Shown here in pieces: positions 46,600-56,506 of a DNA stretch of 64,000 bases. The DNA is from Seiridium cupressi. Taxonomy: Eukaryota > Ascomycota > Sordariomycetes > Amphisphaeriales > Sporocadaceae. The stretch lies in contig JARVKI010000026.1 of the NCBI GenBank assembly GCA_036674765.1, forward strand, positions 62,001-126,000, read 5' to 3'. Within the stretch, counting starts at the first letter, position 1. Every line of letters begins with the position of its first letter. Position numbers and translations under genes: made by a program. The notes under the pieces are model-generated. The model was not told where the DNA came from. It worked only from the letters and a program-made list of their open reading frames with translations, and searched no databases.

Positions 46600-48290
46600 T
46601 TAACTACGCCTCCTTACTCTTAGCGTCGCCCCCGGCGGCGGGAAGTTATTATATTCGATCCACAAATTGTCCGGCCTCTCCCACAATCTCTCAACCTCGT
46701 AGTTGACAAGCACGTGCGCTAGGATCATCTTGACAAGGTCAACGGCAAAAAACCGTCCCGGACATGCATGCTTGCCGATGCCCCACGCCGTGAAGCGCTC
46801 GTCCGTCTCGACAGCGGCAGCTGCAGCGTCCCCCTTCCTCTTTTCATCATCCCCTTTCTCTTCCTCATATTTCTGCTCCGCCATTTCCGGCCGCTTTCGC
46901 ATAAATCGGTCCCATACAAAGCGACCCGCCCCACGATAAAGCTCCTCATCATGATGTATCCCCCACCCGTTCACGCAGACCGTCATCCCCTCGCCCGCCT
47001 TCCCGAAAGGCAGAGCCACGCCTTTTGGGCTCATAACCCTTCTTCTCAACGCGCGCGGCGCGACGCCCCATAGTCGCATGCTCTCGCGCAGCGCACTGTC
47101 CAGCTGAGACATGCTGTTGAGCCGCGATCGCCTGCAATTTCCAGGACCCCACTCGCGGGAGATGGCAAGTGCCTCGTTTCGCAGACTCTCAGACGCCAAA
47201 GGGGAGTTCGAGAAAACATCCAAAAGCAAATTGCATGTTGTCAGCGTCGACGTGTGCACGGCCGCAAAGTTGAGCGCCATGACACGCCGGCTCAAAAAAT
47301 CGGGCGTCCGCTCGAGTGATTCTGGGGAGAAGCGCGTGTGGGAGGAGGCGACGAGCCATGTCGCGAAGAGGTGCGGCGGGAGCGACTGCGGATCGGACTC
47401 GTGCCGAGCGACAAAATCCTTGAAGAGGGGGAGCAAGTGCGCCTCGCAAGGCGCATAGCTAGTGGCGATGGGAAAACGTGCGACAGGGGCCGCGAGGGGC
47501 CGGAGCCGGCGGGGGACGAGGGAGAGCAGCAGGCCGTAGGTTGAGACGCGTGTGACGTAAGTTATTACGCTCAAGATGAAGGCTGTGTTACGGCCTTTTT
47601 GGTGAGTCAGCATCTCCCCCTCTCCAAGCTACAAAGGAAGGGACCAACAAGAAGAAAGTCTTTACGACAACACTTACACAGCTCCCGCCCGATAAAAACA
47701 CGGTTCGACGCCCGCGCCACAACGTGCCGCACAGTCTTGTCCAGATTGACTTTCCTCCACCCCTCCCCACCCTCTTTTCCCCAGACCTCCGCCAGCGCGG
47801 CGCCGACCTCGTCCCACATACTGGCCTCGACGGCGTCGAGGTGCGCCGTCAGCTCACGCCGCACGAGCGGCTCATGGTGCGGTTCTTCCCCGATTTCCGG
47901 GCGGAGGAACGTGGTAGTGATATTGAGCGCGTCGAGCTGTGCGTGCTTCGCGGAGAGAACGGACTCAGGCTGGGAGACGAGCCAGTGGAGCATCGAAGGG
48001 GGAAGGATGATGGAGGAGCCGAAGAGGCCGGGGAGGGCGTAGGGCCGGTTGTCGACAAGTTGCTACGGAGGGACCAGTCAGTGGGTATTCAGAAAGATTG
48101 CGTCGTAGGTAAGGGATACCCTTCGGTAGACGCTCAGGAGCATCTCCTTTCCCCGGGTCAGGCTTTGCAGCGAGCCAAGGAGGGACCATCTGGGCGCGAG
48201 GGATGGTATTACCGCGGCTGGCTTGTTGAGCTTTGACCAGATGAATAGGCTGCAGAGCCCGAGTGCGATAGCCACGATGAAGACGGTCAT
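46600..48290 (-). CDS. cytochrome P450 monooxygenase (ent-kaurene oxidase-like/CYP68-like class)
   Basis: Three exons on the minus strand: 48290-48120, 48062-47678 and 47594-46600; 516 aa. N-terminal anchor MTVFIVAIALGLCSLFIWSK. Splicing rebuilds the YRRQLVDNRPYALPG segment and NRVFIGRELCRNTAF, the conserved C-helix-proximal region of this class. The I-helix reads MALNFAAVHTSTLTT, the A-A-x-H-T-x-T form found in ent-kaurene oxidase and CYP68-like P450s rather than AGxDTT. K-helix ALRESMRLWG (ExxR), and heme loop TAWGIGKHACPGRFFA with the axial Cys near 463. Between PERF-like WDRFMRKRP and the heme loop is a low-complexity insert of about 30 residues (EEEKGDDEKRKGDAAAAA). The third-exon acceptor (AAAAAG) is weak but is the only one that restores the conserved frame. 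Likely ER-bound hydroxylase. Confidence 0.9.
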
Positions 48291-48859
48291 CTTGCCGTAT
48301 TAGGCTGGGAACAAGCGACGGAGGATAATGAGTGCCTTTCTCTGGTAAGAAAACAAGCGACTTTGAAAGCATCTTGTTTATTAACCACGTCACAAAGAGG
48401 GCCCAAAAACGAGGGCTCGGGAAATGAGGATTCTCGCGAAGCGACCATGAAGAGCCGACACGAACACGAGCACAAACGCAATAGTAGGGGGCGTGTGGAT
48501 GTCATGGCGGTGTCTGTCTAACAGGCGATGCTGTGTAACACGACTGTGAATGCGACTGCAGGTCGATTTGCCCGCAAAAAAGAGGGGTGAGGGTGGTATT
48601 ATTGTTATTTGTGCCTGCTTGCTGCATGGAGGCTGTTATCTCTCATTTTTTCGTTCGTCACCTGCAGGCTGTAGCCTTGTCGCTGTTGTGTAGTAGCACC
48701 AACAGACTGACCACATCCGCATGGTGCGACAACGAAATCCTAACCGACCTTTCGACCCCCCAAATTCCAAGCTCCTTTCCTTCAAGTCTTGCGCAGCTGC
48801 TTACCTACCCCTCGATTGTTTTATTTTTTATTTTTCCAAAACTGTCCGTCGTGCCAGTC
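48291..48859. promoter_or_regulatory. bidirectional promoter between two divergent P450 genes
   Basis: The 569 bases between start codons pointing away from each other must contain the promoters of both P450 genes, which favours coordinated expression. The last 100 bases before the right-hand start are pyrimidine-rich (ctttccttcaag, ttgttttattttttattttt), typical of a fungal core promoter. No duplicated regulator site was identified by eye. Confidence 0.6.
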
Positions 48860-50497
48860 ATGTCATTGCCTATTGGCAACTCTACCATACCTCTCCTCGC
48901 TATCACCAGCGCTGCCACTGTAACTTTCCTCATCGCCCGGAACATGTTTGGCCATAATCCGCACGAGCCGCCGCTGGCGCCGTCCTCAATCCCAATCATC
49001 GGCCACGTCGTTGGCCTGTCGCGCAGCTCCTTCAATTACTATACCGAGCTGAGGTGGGTATCCCTCTCCCGCTTCCATCACTACCTAGATAACAATAGCT
49101 AACAGACCGATGGAAACAGCAAGCAGATCGACGCCCCCATCTTCACCATCTCACTCCCCGGTCAGAAGATGTACATCGTCACTAAGCCCGAGCTTATCCA
49201 GCAGGTCCAGAAGCAGCCCCGCACCCTCGCGTTCCCGCCCATTGAGGCCAAATTCGCCACGACTGTCATCGGTCTCAGTAAAGAAGGGCAGGCTGTGCTC
49301 GCACGCAATCTCAACGGGGACGAGGGCGATCATGGCCTGTCGATAGAGACATACGCCGCCATGCGCGCCGCTCTTCACCCTGGTCCCGACCTTGACGACA
49401 TGAACCGCGCCATGCTGGCCGAAATCAACAAGTCTCTCGACGATCTCGCCCCGGGGAATAAAAAGAAACAGTTCGGTATGTTCGCGTGGCTGCGCGACAA
49501 CCTAACCCTGGCCACGACGCGCGCCATTTATGGCCCCCTTAACCCATTCGACGACAAGGAGATCCGCGACGCGTTCTGGGAGTTCGAGGCTGGGCTGATG
49601 CAAATCCTCGTCGGGTTCGTCCCCTCCATCACGGCACGTAAGCCCGTCTCGGCACGCGCCAAGGCCGTCCGCGCGTTCGAAAAGTATTACAAGGAGGGCG
49701 GCATAGATAAGGCGTCAGCGTACGCACGGAATCGCCACGAGGTTGAGATTAATAATGATCTCCCCGCAGAGGACATAGCACGATCGTCGGTCGGCGGCAC
49801 TATCGCGCTGCTCGTCAACACGGTACCGTCCGTGTTCTGGGCGCTGCTGCATCTGCATGTACACCCTGGCTTGTTAGGACAAATCAGGGACGAGGTCGAC
49901 ACCTGCACGCGCACCGATGGCGCAACCAAGATCATCGACATGGCCTCACTCAAAGAAAAATGCCCACTCCTGTTGTCCGCCTACCAGGAGGTACTCCGCC
50001 ACCGCGCTATGGGCGCCTCCGTGCGCGAGGTCATGGAGGACACGCAGTTGGGGGGTTTCCTCCTCAAAAAGGGTGCCATGCTGCAGATGCCGTCGCGTGT
50101 GATTCACACGGATGAGTCGCTATGGGGTTCCACGGAATATAATCCGCGCCGGTTCCTGGAGAGCGAGAAGAGGAGCCGCCCGCGCGACGTGTGCTTCCGC
50201 GCCTTTGGAGGGGGCAAGACGCTGTGCCCCGGGAGGCATTTTGCGACCAACGAGATCCTTGCCGTGGTCGCGCTTTGGATCGCGCGGTTCGATATGCGAC
50301 CCGTTGGCGGTGAGTGGAAGATGCCGACGACGGCTAATACAAACGTCGCCGCGGCCGTCATGGGTCCCGATGAGGACGTGGAGGTCGAGATTTCGACCCG
50401 AGAAGGGATGGAGGGCGTCGGGTGGGCAGTGAAGCTGGAGGCGTCAGACAAGACGTTTGCGATTGTAACGGAGGATGTCGTTAAGGAGCAAGAATAA
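48860..50497 (+). CDS. cytochrome P450 (CYP7/CYP8-like fungal class)
   Basis: Two exons, 48860-49053 and 49120-50497 (66-nt intron), 523 aa. The N-terminus has a short hydrophobic anchor (LLAITSAATVTFLIARNMFG) followed by PPLAPSSIPIIGHVVGLSR. The I-helix is VGGTIALLVNTVPSVFWALL, with N-T-V-P at the usual oxygen-activation site, as in the CYP7/CYP8 (cholesterol 7-alpha-hydroxylase/prostacyclin-synthase-like) clan, which often lacks the A-G-x-D-T motif. K-helix AYQEVLRHR (ExxR), and heme loop FRAFGGGKTLCPGRHFA with axial Cys near 434. Fungal members modify terpenoid, indole-diterpene or polyketide scaffolds, including rearrangements not needing external oxygen. Divergent from the second P450 across 569 bp. 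Third codon positions are strongly G/C, as in the other genes of this group. Confidence 0.92.
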
Positions 50498-52159
50498 TTT
50501 AAGAGAAAAAAGACATGAATTAAAGTTCAAAATATATTTATTATACAATCAATCAGTGGCTTCTTCTCTACATCATCTAATCTGATCGATTTGATCTTAA
50601 GACAACTTGAGTTCTTCAAGGACGAAGACAGCCTGGTCATGGTTAGCACCGAGAAAGGTAAAAGGCTCTAGGTTAGATACATAGCCGCGGCTGTCTCCTG
50701 CCTTCCACCGATTGTCGTGGAGCCAAATTCACTTAAAAAGGCTCGCTGTCACCAATGGTATGTGTTGGTGGACTTGCGAGTAAGCCAGACGCGAATGGGC
50801 TGAGTCATGTTGTTCCGTTTGCGGGTTCTTGGTAAGACGGTCACGGAACTGGAAGTTGAAGAACCTGGGGATGTTCAGGCACCCTTTTCGATCTCTCGGT
50901 CTCGGGAGTTGCGGAGTTTCCTTTCTGTGTCAGGCGTCACAAAGTCGGTGTTGCTGTGTTAGACAGGCAAGGATACATAGGTAGGTAGGTTTCACAACCA
51001 AGGTCGGTTGAGGAGGCTCGATCAGGCTCTAAAGCTACTACTGCTACATTGTACTTAATCAGACCCCGCTTTCGGGTCATACAGGAGAGGGCAACGAACT
51101 GCCGATCAAGGGAGATAGATGGGGAGAAAATGCAATCTGACCAGAAGTGGAGCCAGCCTTGCATGCGCCGTGAGACCTGACAACATGTGGCCCGGAAATA
51201 ACGACATTTGAGAAGTCCTGCCCCCATGAAGGATTCGGTTGCATTGACACTACATTATTGATTGCAGTTTCGCTGCACGTTGAGTGTCGCCTGATGAGAT
51301 TGCAGTAGCATCCCGACACTCGTTTTTGGCTGATGCAACTGAACAGCGCCGCATGCCGCATTATCAAGAGATGCAAGAGCTCTGCGCGAGGCTGATGCAA
51401 CAGTTACATCATGTGTATGAACCACACATTTACTACCTACGTACTTGTCTTCTAAGATATCTCGGGTATGACGCGACCGTTGTAGCCCGCACCATGTTTG
51501 TTTCGGGGCACAGTCTCCAGCAAATCATCTCGTCAAGCTCATGGATACCATGTCCCGCTATTTTAAGGAGACGGGCCGTCAAAGACATCTTTATGGTGAG
51601 GGAGGAGACGGATATGCATGAGATGCGTAGCTCAATTATAGAAACCTGTATGATTTATAACTCCACCTTTAGTGTGTTAAGGACCCTTATCATTATTTAA
51701 TATCCCATCACTAATATATTCTACAGTGTATGCCTAACTGGTGAACTTGCGTGTGCAAGAGAATGGTCGGTCCAAATTTGCAGATAAACTTTCCCTATTG
51801 ATCACAGTAGAATGACAGGATCTTGACAACGCTATTTTAATACGACAAATAGGATTGGGCTCTTAGGATAGCAAGGAATAGAAGCCATACACTCCAGAAC
51901 GTGGTCTGAGAGCTCGGCTTCGGTCGCAAAAACTAGGCCCGAGGTGATATGAAAGCAGCAATACAGAGACTCTGTGTCGATTCAGACCTAGACAGTGTGC
52001 TCGCTACTTCACTAGGACTGCTACAGTGGGCCAGAAGAGGCTTAATAAGATTCTATTCGACTGGTGCAGTGCTTTCCATCAGATCTCATCTCGGGATTCC
52101 TTTGCTTTTGTTATATCCAGTAAAATATGTTTTCCTCTCATCGCTGCGCCGCCGCCGGC
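50498..52159. other. 1.7-kb gene-poor region right of the P450 group
   Basis: No intact gene. The base composition drops to AT-rich soon after the P450 stop. One plus-strand frame (about 51284-51700) is 138 codons long but shows no recognised motif. The rightmost part probably contains the lost C-terminal region of the amidohydrolase relic on the minus strand. Confidence 0.4.
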
Positions 52160-52720
52160 GGCTCAGAGGCTCAATTATCTTGTCGACGACGATCATCGAC
52201 TTTGCAATACACGTCGACGTCGTGATGGCCATGAATCGCCATTGCCAATAGTGATGATGCCGACACAGCCGTTAGGGCCGAAGACGTGGGGGCTGAGAAG
52301 CATTCCGGCCGGGCGGCTACATGGGCCTCGATGGCAAAGCAGGCGATGTCGCGGATACTCGTGAAGCCCGCCATCAGGATATTGTGAAAGCCCTGGGCTA
52401 TGGCAGCTCTGCAGTAGCCAGATACGTCTGGATCGTACTGAGAATCCAACTTTATTTACGCTTGCGCAATGCGTGCGACGATCCCACAGGCCAGGTAGCA
52501 CATACATAGCCAACTTGGACAGGAGGCACACTGGTCAATCGTTGTGCAAATCATACCGGTCCCAAGTGCGTGATTGTTTCATCTTTCGTCGAGATACCTA
52601 CCGCGACGTTCGGTATAGGCTAGCAGCGAAAGCACATCAATCCAATTTGTCTAGCTTTCCTACGAATGTGCCAACAATTAGCGGGGGATTTCTTAATATC
52701 GAGTTTGGTTAAATACAATC
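52160..52720 (-). pseudogene. N-terminal fragment of a metal-dependent amidohydrolase
   Basis: Minus-strand pieces in order: KDETITHLGPV (the linker strand before the barrel), then YVLPGLWDRRTHCA, equivalent to the LPGLWDCHTHF metal-binding start of the barrel with His-x-His damaged to R-x-H, then in another frame SGYCRAAIAQGFHNILMAGF and TSIRDIACFAIE, equivalent to the GYTSxRDLxGYG block, and a degraded GHGD-like segment (AIHGHHD). Frames change at least twice and the remaining two-thirds of the barrel is missing. Intact relatives (amidohydrolase/ochratoxinase-like, prolidase-like) hydrolyse amide bonds using two metal ions. Confidence 0.65.
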
Positions 52721-53146
52721 TGGCTCAAGCCCGGGGCTTTTTCGATACGAGTACTAATCTAGATAGATTTAAGGCATAAGAAACCAGGAAAAGCTGGTAT
52801 CTATTGAGTGCGTAAAAGTATGTACATCTGTGATTGTCATTACAACGGATCATCCTGTGTTCGTGCATATCCCATGTCAAGCTTACCTAGGTAAGATTGT
52901 GAATCCCAGCTATGATAGTGGGGTTCTCGGCAGTGATCCATGTGCGCTGGCGCCTTGCACGAGGTCATAGATCACGTGCAAGTCCTAGCGGCTACCAGCC
53001 ACCAGTCAACATCTTAGCCTTCCTTTCCTCATTTTGCATCAACCACACCTATCGCCATCGCAACATCGTACAGTTTTCCAATTCGCGATTACGCGCATTG
53101 CATCTCGGCTCCATCGCGCTCGTCCTTCTTGTGCGCTGATCGCAGA

Positions 53147-53236
53147 CAGACCGTCACCCACGGCCCCGATCGAGCGACTGGTCCATATCCCATTCGGGAC
53201 AGGATCCAGGATCGGGCAACCCGCGGAACTCATCTG
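53147..53236. repeat. 90-bp direct repeat, copy 1
   Basis: Begins cagaccgtcacccacggccc and ends at catctg. It is identical to 53304-53393 except for one base (cccgcgg against cccgtgg). Start-to-start distance is 157 bases. Confidence 0.92.
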
Positions 53237-53303
53237 TCTGCTTTCGCTACGAGCCGAGACGAGTGGAAGTAGGCAAGCAGGCTGGCTCTTGTCGAACAGC
53301 GGG

Positions 53304-53393
53304 CAGACCGTCACCCACGGCCCCGATCGAGCGACTGGTCCATATCCCATTCGGGACAGGATCCAGGATCGGGCAACCCGTGGAACTCATCTG
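53304..53393. repeat. 90-bp direct repeat, copy 2
   Basis: Second copy of the 90-bp unit, about 110 bases before the coiled-coil gene start codon. The sequence after each copy also shares a short gagacgag block, so the duplication may originally have been longer. Confidence 0.92.
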
Positions 53394-53506
53394 CCAGTTG
53401 TTAGACAAGGCTGGTCGAGACGAGCGGCACATGTGAGTAATTCCACTATCGCCCTCCACTAACCGTCTGTTCTGTGCGCCATCTAGGTTTGTCAGCGGTT
53501 GGAGCG

Positions 53507-54921
53507 ATGCCGCCCAAGGCCGACACCATCCCGAATGGCAGCGCCCGATTCACGCACCGAGTACTTGCTGTCTTTCCGGGACAGCCGAATCCAACGAACA
53601 AGCAAGTAGACGCTGGCCAGTCGAGTCCCGGTCTGATACATCAGTTTGTCACCTTGGATGCAAGCTTCGACCCGTCAGCCTCGATTCTCTTCAGGTTCAG
53701 CCTCCTTGTCTCCAACGGAATTCTCCTTTACTTACAGATACTGCCGGACCGTATCGCGTCCTTTGAGCGCATCTCTCACGATAATGCTCACTGCGACTCG
53801 GAACTTGACATCGTACGTAACGAGTTGGACGGCGTCCGTCGCCTTGTATGTCTTCGTTTTCGACTGTATAAAACTGGCCACCTCATCACACCGGTGGGCT
53901 TCGAGATTGATCGTTCCGATGCCGAGGCGTTCCATAATTTTAATTCCATAAGCTCTTTGGCCGTAGCTTTGGACTTTTGTGTGTATATGCGTCCTGATGC
54001 CTTGACCAAATCCAAGTTTGCCATCTTTCACAATGCGATTAAACAGCCGCGGGATACCGCCCAGATCGCCGCGTTGGAGTGGAGAGCAGACCCTTCGCGT
54101 CTGTACAATGGCAAGGGTGGAGTAGTGGTAACGGCAATCCAAGGCGCGGAGTCTGCCTCCAGCCCAGCGTCGTGTGCCTCCACCGTAGCTGTTGACAGTC
54201 CGCCAGGCTATCGTCTCCAGTCAGCCGACGCGGTATCTGTTGCACCGCCAGCGTACCAACAGGGTTCGTACCAGCCAGGCACTTTACTTGCCCTCACTCG
54301 TTGACATTTATTTCAGCTTACCACCATGTTGCGTCTCCAGTCGAGGAGCTGGGCAAACGACCACGCTCAAGCAGCAAGAGTGCTGATTCAAGACCATCGA
54401 AAAGGGTTGGGCCGCACTGGTCTGCTCCTAATGTGGCCATTTCCGGCCCACAGGACAAGTTGCAAAGTCAGCAAATCCAAGAGTTCGCGGCGATATTCGA
54501 CTCTCGTGTCCGTAGTCTCTTCGAACAATATCAACGCCGAATCGACAAGCTTGAGGACAGCGTCAGAGTTCTGAGTGCGAAGAACGAGCAGCTCGAAGCA
54601 CAAGGCACTCAACAACAACAAGATATTCAAATGCTAAGGGACCAGGTGAAAGAGCTTCAAGAGGGAGGTGACAAATGCGCGGGTTGCACAGGCAGCTTGG
54701 AGGAGCGTCAAGAAGAGTTTGAGCGACGTCAAGAAGAATTGGAGGATAGCCAGGCCGTATTGGAGCAGCGTCAGGACGCGACGGAGGAAGCTGTAGAGTT
54801 GATTGACGTTCGCATTATGGGATTAGAGGGCTTACTTGATGAGGATTGGCGATGTGAACTGGTAGATGAGGTTAAAGGCGAATCTATAGCAGGAGTAAAA
54901 GAGTTTCTTCGAAACATTTAG
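53507..54921 (+). CDS. coiled-coil protein of unknown family
   Basis: Two exons, 53507-54263 and 54317-54921 (53-nt intron, TTTCAG acceptor), 453 aa. N-terminal about 215 residues look globular and mixed alpha/beta (for example RFTHRVLAVFPGQPNP, ILFRFSLLVSNGILLYL, LDGVRRLVCLRFRLYKTGHL). A linker of about 60 residues is Ser/Ala/Pro-rich (APPAYQQAYHHVASP, RPRSSSKSADSRPSKR). From about residue 300 there is a long coiled coil: SRVRSLFEQYQRRIDKLEDS, then LEERQEEFERRQEELEDSQ with a QEE/RQ-rich repeat, with a short KCAGCTG break between the two helices. No catalytic motif and no known domain. No membrane segment or signal peptide. Splicing is supported because PPAYQQ joins in frame to AYHHVASPVEEL. 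Context (HET, kinase, ankyrin neighbours) hints at a signalling or recognition role but this is speculation. Confidence 0.75.
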
Positions 54922-55075
54922 CCAACCTTCGCCCTCCTCACTACTATAAATTCTGCCATTTCTGCGTCTTCCGAAGCACCAGACAATTACGGCTAGGACA
55001 AGTTGGTAAGCCTTTACTTCTATTTTACGAAGACACTAGCGAGTACTAGGTCACGCAAAATACCCGTAGGCAATC

Positions 55076-55385
55076 ATGGCGGTAGTCGAAGCCCTGCGGC
55101 GTGAACTACGTGGAGAGTACATGCAAGACATCCAACCCTCAACCGCAGAAGCAATGGCCCAGTTGGAGTCCACGATTTTGATGAAAAACGGCCTGGTGTG
55201 GTTTTCCCTAAGTGGTCGATGATGGATATGACATTGAACGACCTGACCTTGCATCAGACTTTGCTCTACAGCTAAGATGCTGTTGGGTGTGTTCGGGCGT
55301 GGGCATCATTTGTCTACAGCGTGCTAGCGCCAGTGCCAGGAATGAGAATGTGGCCAAATGTGCGTTGTTCCAGGACTGGTTATAG
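55076..55385 (+). CDS. possible small two-exon protein, unknown
   Basis: Putative exons 55076-55195 and 55272-55385, joined across a 76-nt intron (GTGTGG donor, CTGAC branch, TACAG acceptor) give 77 aa starting MAVVEALRRELRGEYMQDIQ. A leader intron just upstream (GTAAGC...ACTAG, about 55006-55048) is also plausible. The first exon has normal helix-forming composition; the second is Cys-rich. Alternatively the intron sequence, which reads VDDGYDIERPDLASDFALQ in another frame, is coding and the locus is a frameshifted relic. No family recognised. Confidence 0.3.
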
Positions 55386-56476
55386 GAAATGATCATAATC
55401 AACGCAGCTTCAATTTCGGGATGAGCATCATCGTCATGGACGCCTGTATTAAGGCAAGCTACGTCTCGACTGAGAACACAGCCGCAATACGGCAGGCGAG
55501 TGTGATTCAGATACTGAGTAGCAGTCCCGTATCTACCAACGTTGGTATGGAAAAGGTCTCAGCCTTTGGGGTCTAGAGTTATACCGGGACACATGTGTGT
55601 CCTATGGCTGGAACTTGCCACCCGCCGGCGACTCAAGCACTTTCATAAATTGCCTAGGTAACTGCCCTGCTTGTAGAAGCATTCAAGCCAACACAATATG
55701 AACTCACTCAAGGGTACGCATAATAAGCCCAACAGCCTATGCAGTACCGTAGCGCAATGCCGACTTGGCGTGCCTCTGTTGTTACCAGCCGTGACCTTTG
55801 ACATGGCTTTAGGGTAAGCATGTACAGGGTTGGTATCGAGCTAAACGATTTTCAGGAAACTCCTGAAGCGATGCGTCTCTGGGCTGTCCTCCGCCTAGTA
55901 GACACCCGCGCTCGAGGTAAACCTACAGGGTTGAGACCTAGCAAGACCCGAACGAGTAAAGGGCCTGGCCGAGTCTACGTTCACCAACTCCATCAAATCG
56001 ACATATGGCTGAAGTCCTGACAATGCAACTCGACAACTGGACAAAGATGGACATTAAAGGTTGAGACCACGCACGAAGACGTATTCAAATGGCGAAATTA
56101 CCCAGCATTACGAGACCATACCTGCATGAGATCAAGGAAGCTGAAAACGCCCACTTCCATTGTGGCTGCCTGATACGCTGCGTTAGGAGGGCTGATTGGT
56201 GTGACGCTTTCAGCTCCTGTGAGGTGCAGCTGAAGCTGCCACTTAGTGTAGTACAAGATCATAGAAGCTGGCGCCCCATCACCGTAGGGGAGCTGCTAAT
56301 TCATCTTCTTTCATCATACTCACCAAAAGCTCTGCTTTTCGTGTCAATATAACAAATAATACATATAATGTATGTCTACGTTATGTAAAGCTGAGCTGAG
56401 CATTCGAAGGCTTCCATGGCACTGTTTCCATTCGGATCTCGGTTTCTTGGCAACTGATTCGGTCGCATTCTGATAT
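55386..56476. other. intergenic, no gene recognised
   Basis: About 1.1 kb with a few short frames lacking motifs. The right end is the promoter of the broken HET gene. Confidence 0.4.
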
Positions 56477-56506
56477 ATGCAATTCAAATTATCATTGACT
56501 GATCAA

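Larger units (their letters stand above)
52721..53506. other. upstream region of coiled-coil gene with direct repeats
   Basis: Contains two 90-base direct repeats (listed separately) just upstream of the coiled-coil gene. No other coding signal; an extra upstream exon or leader intron of that gene is possible because the repeats keep open frames. Confidence 0.4.
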
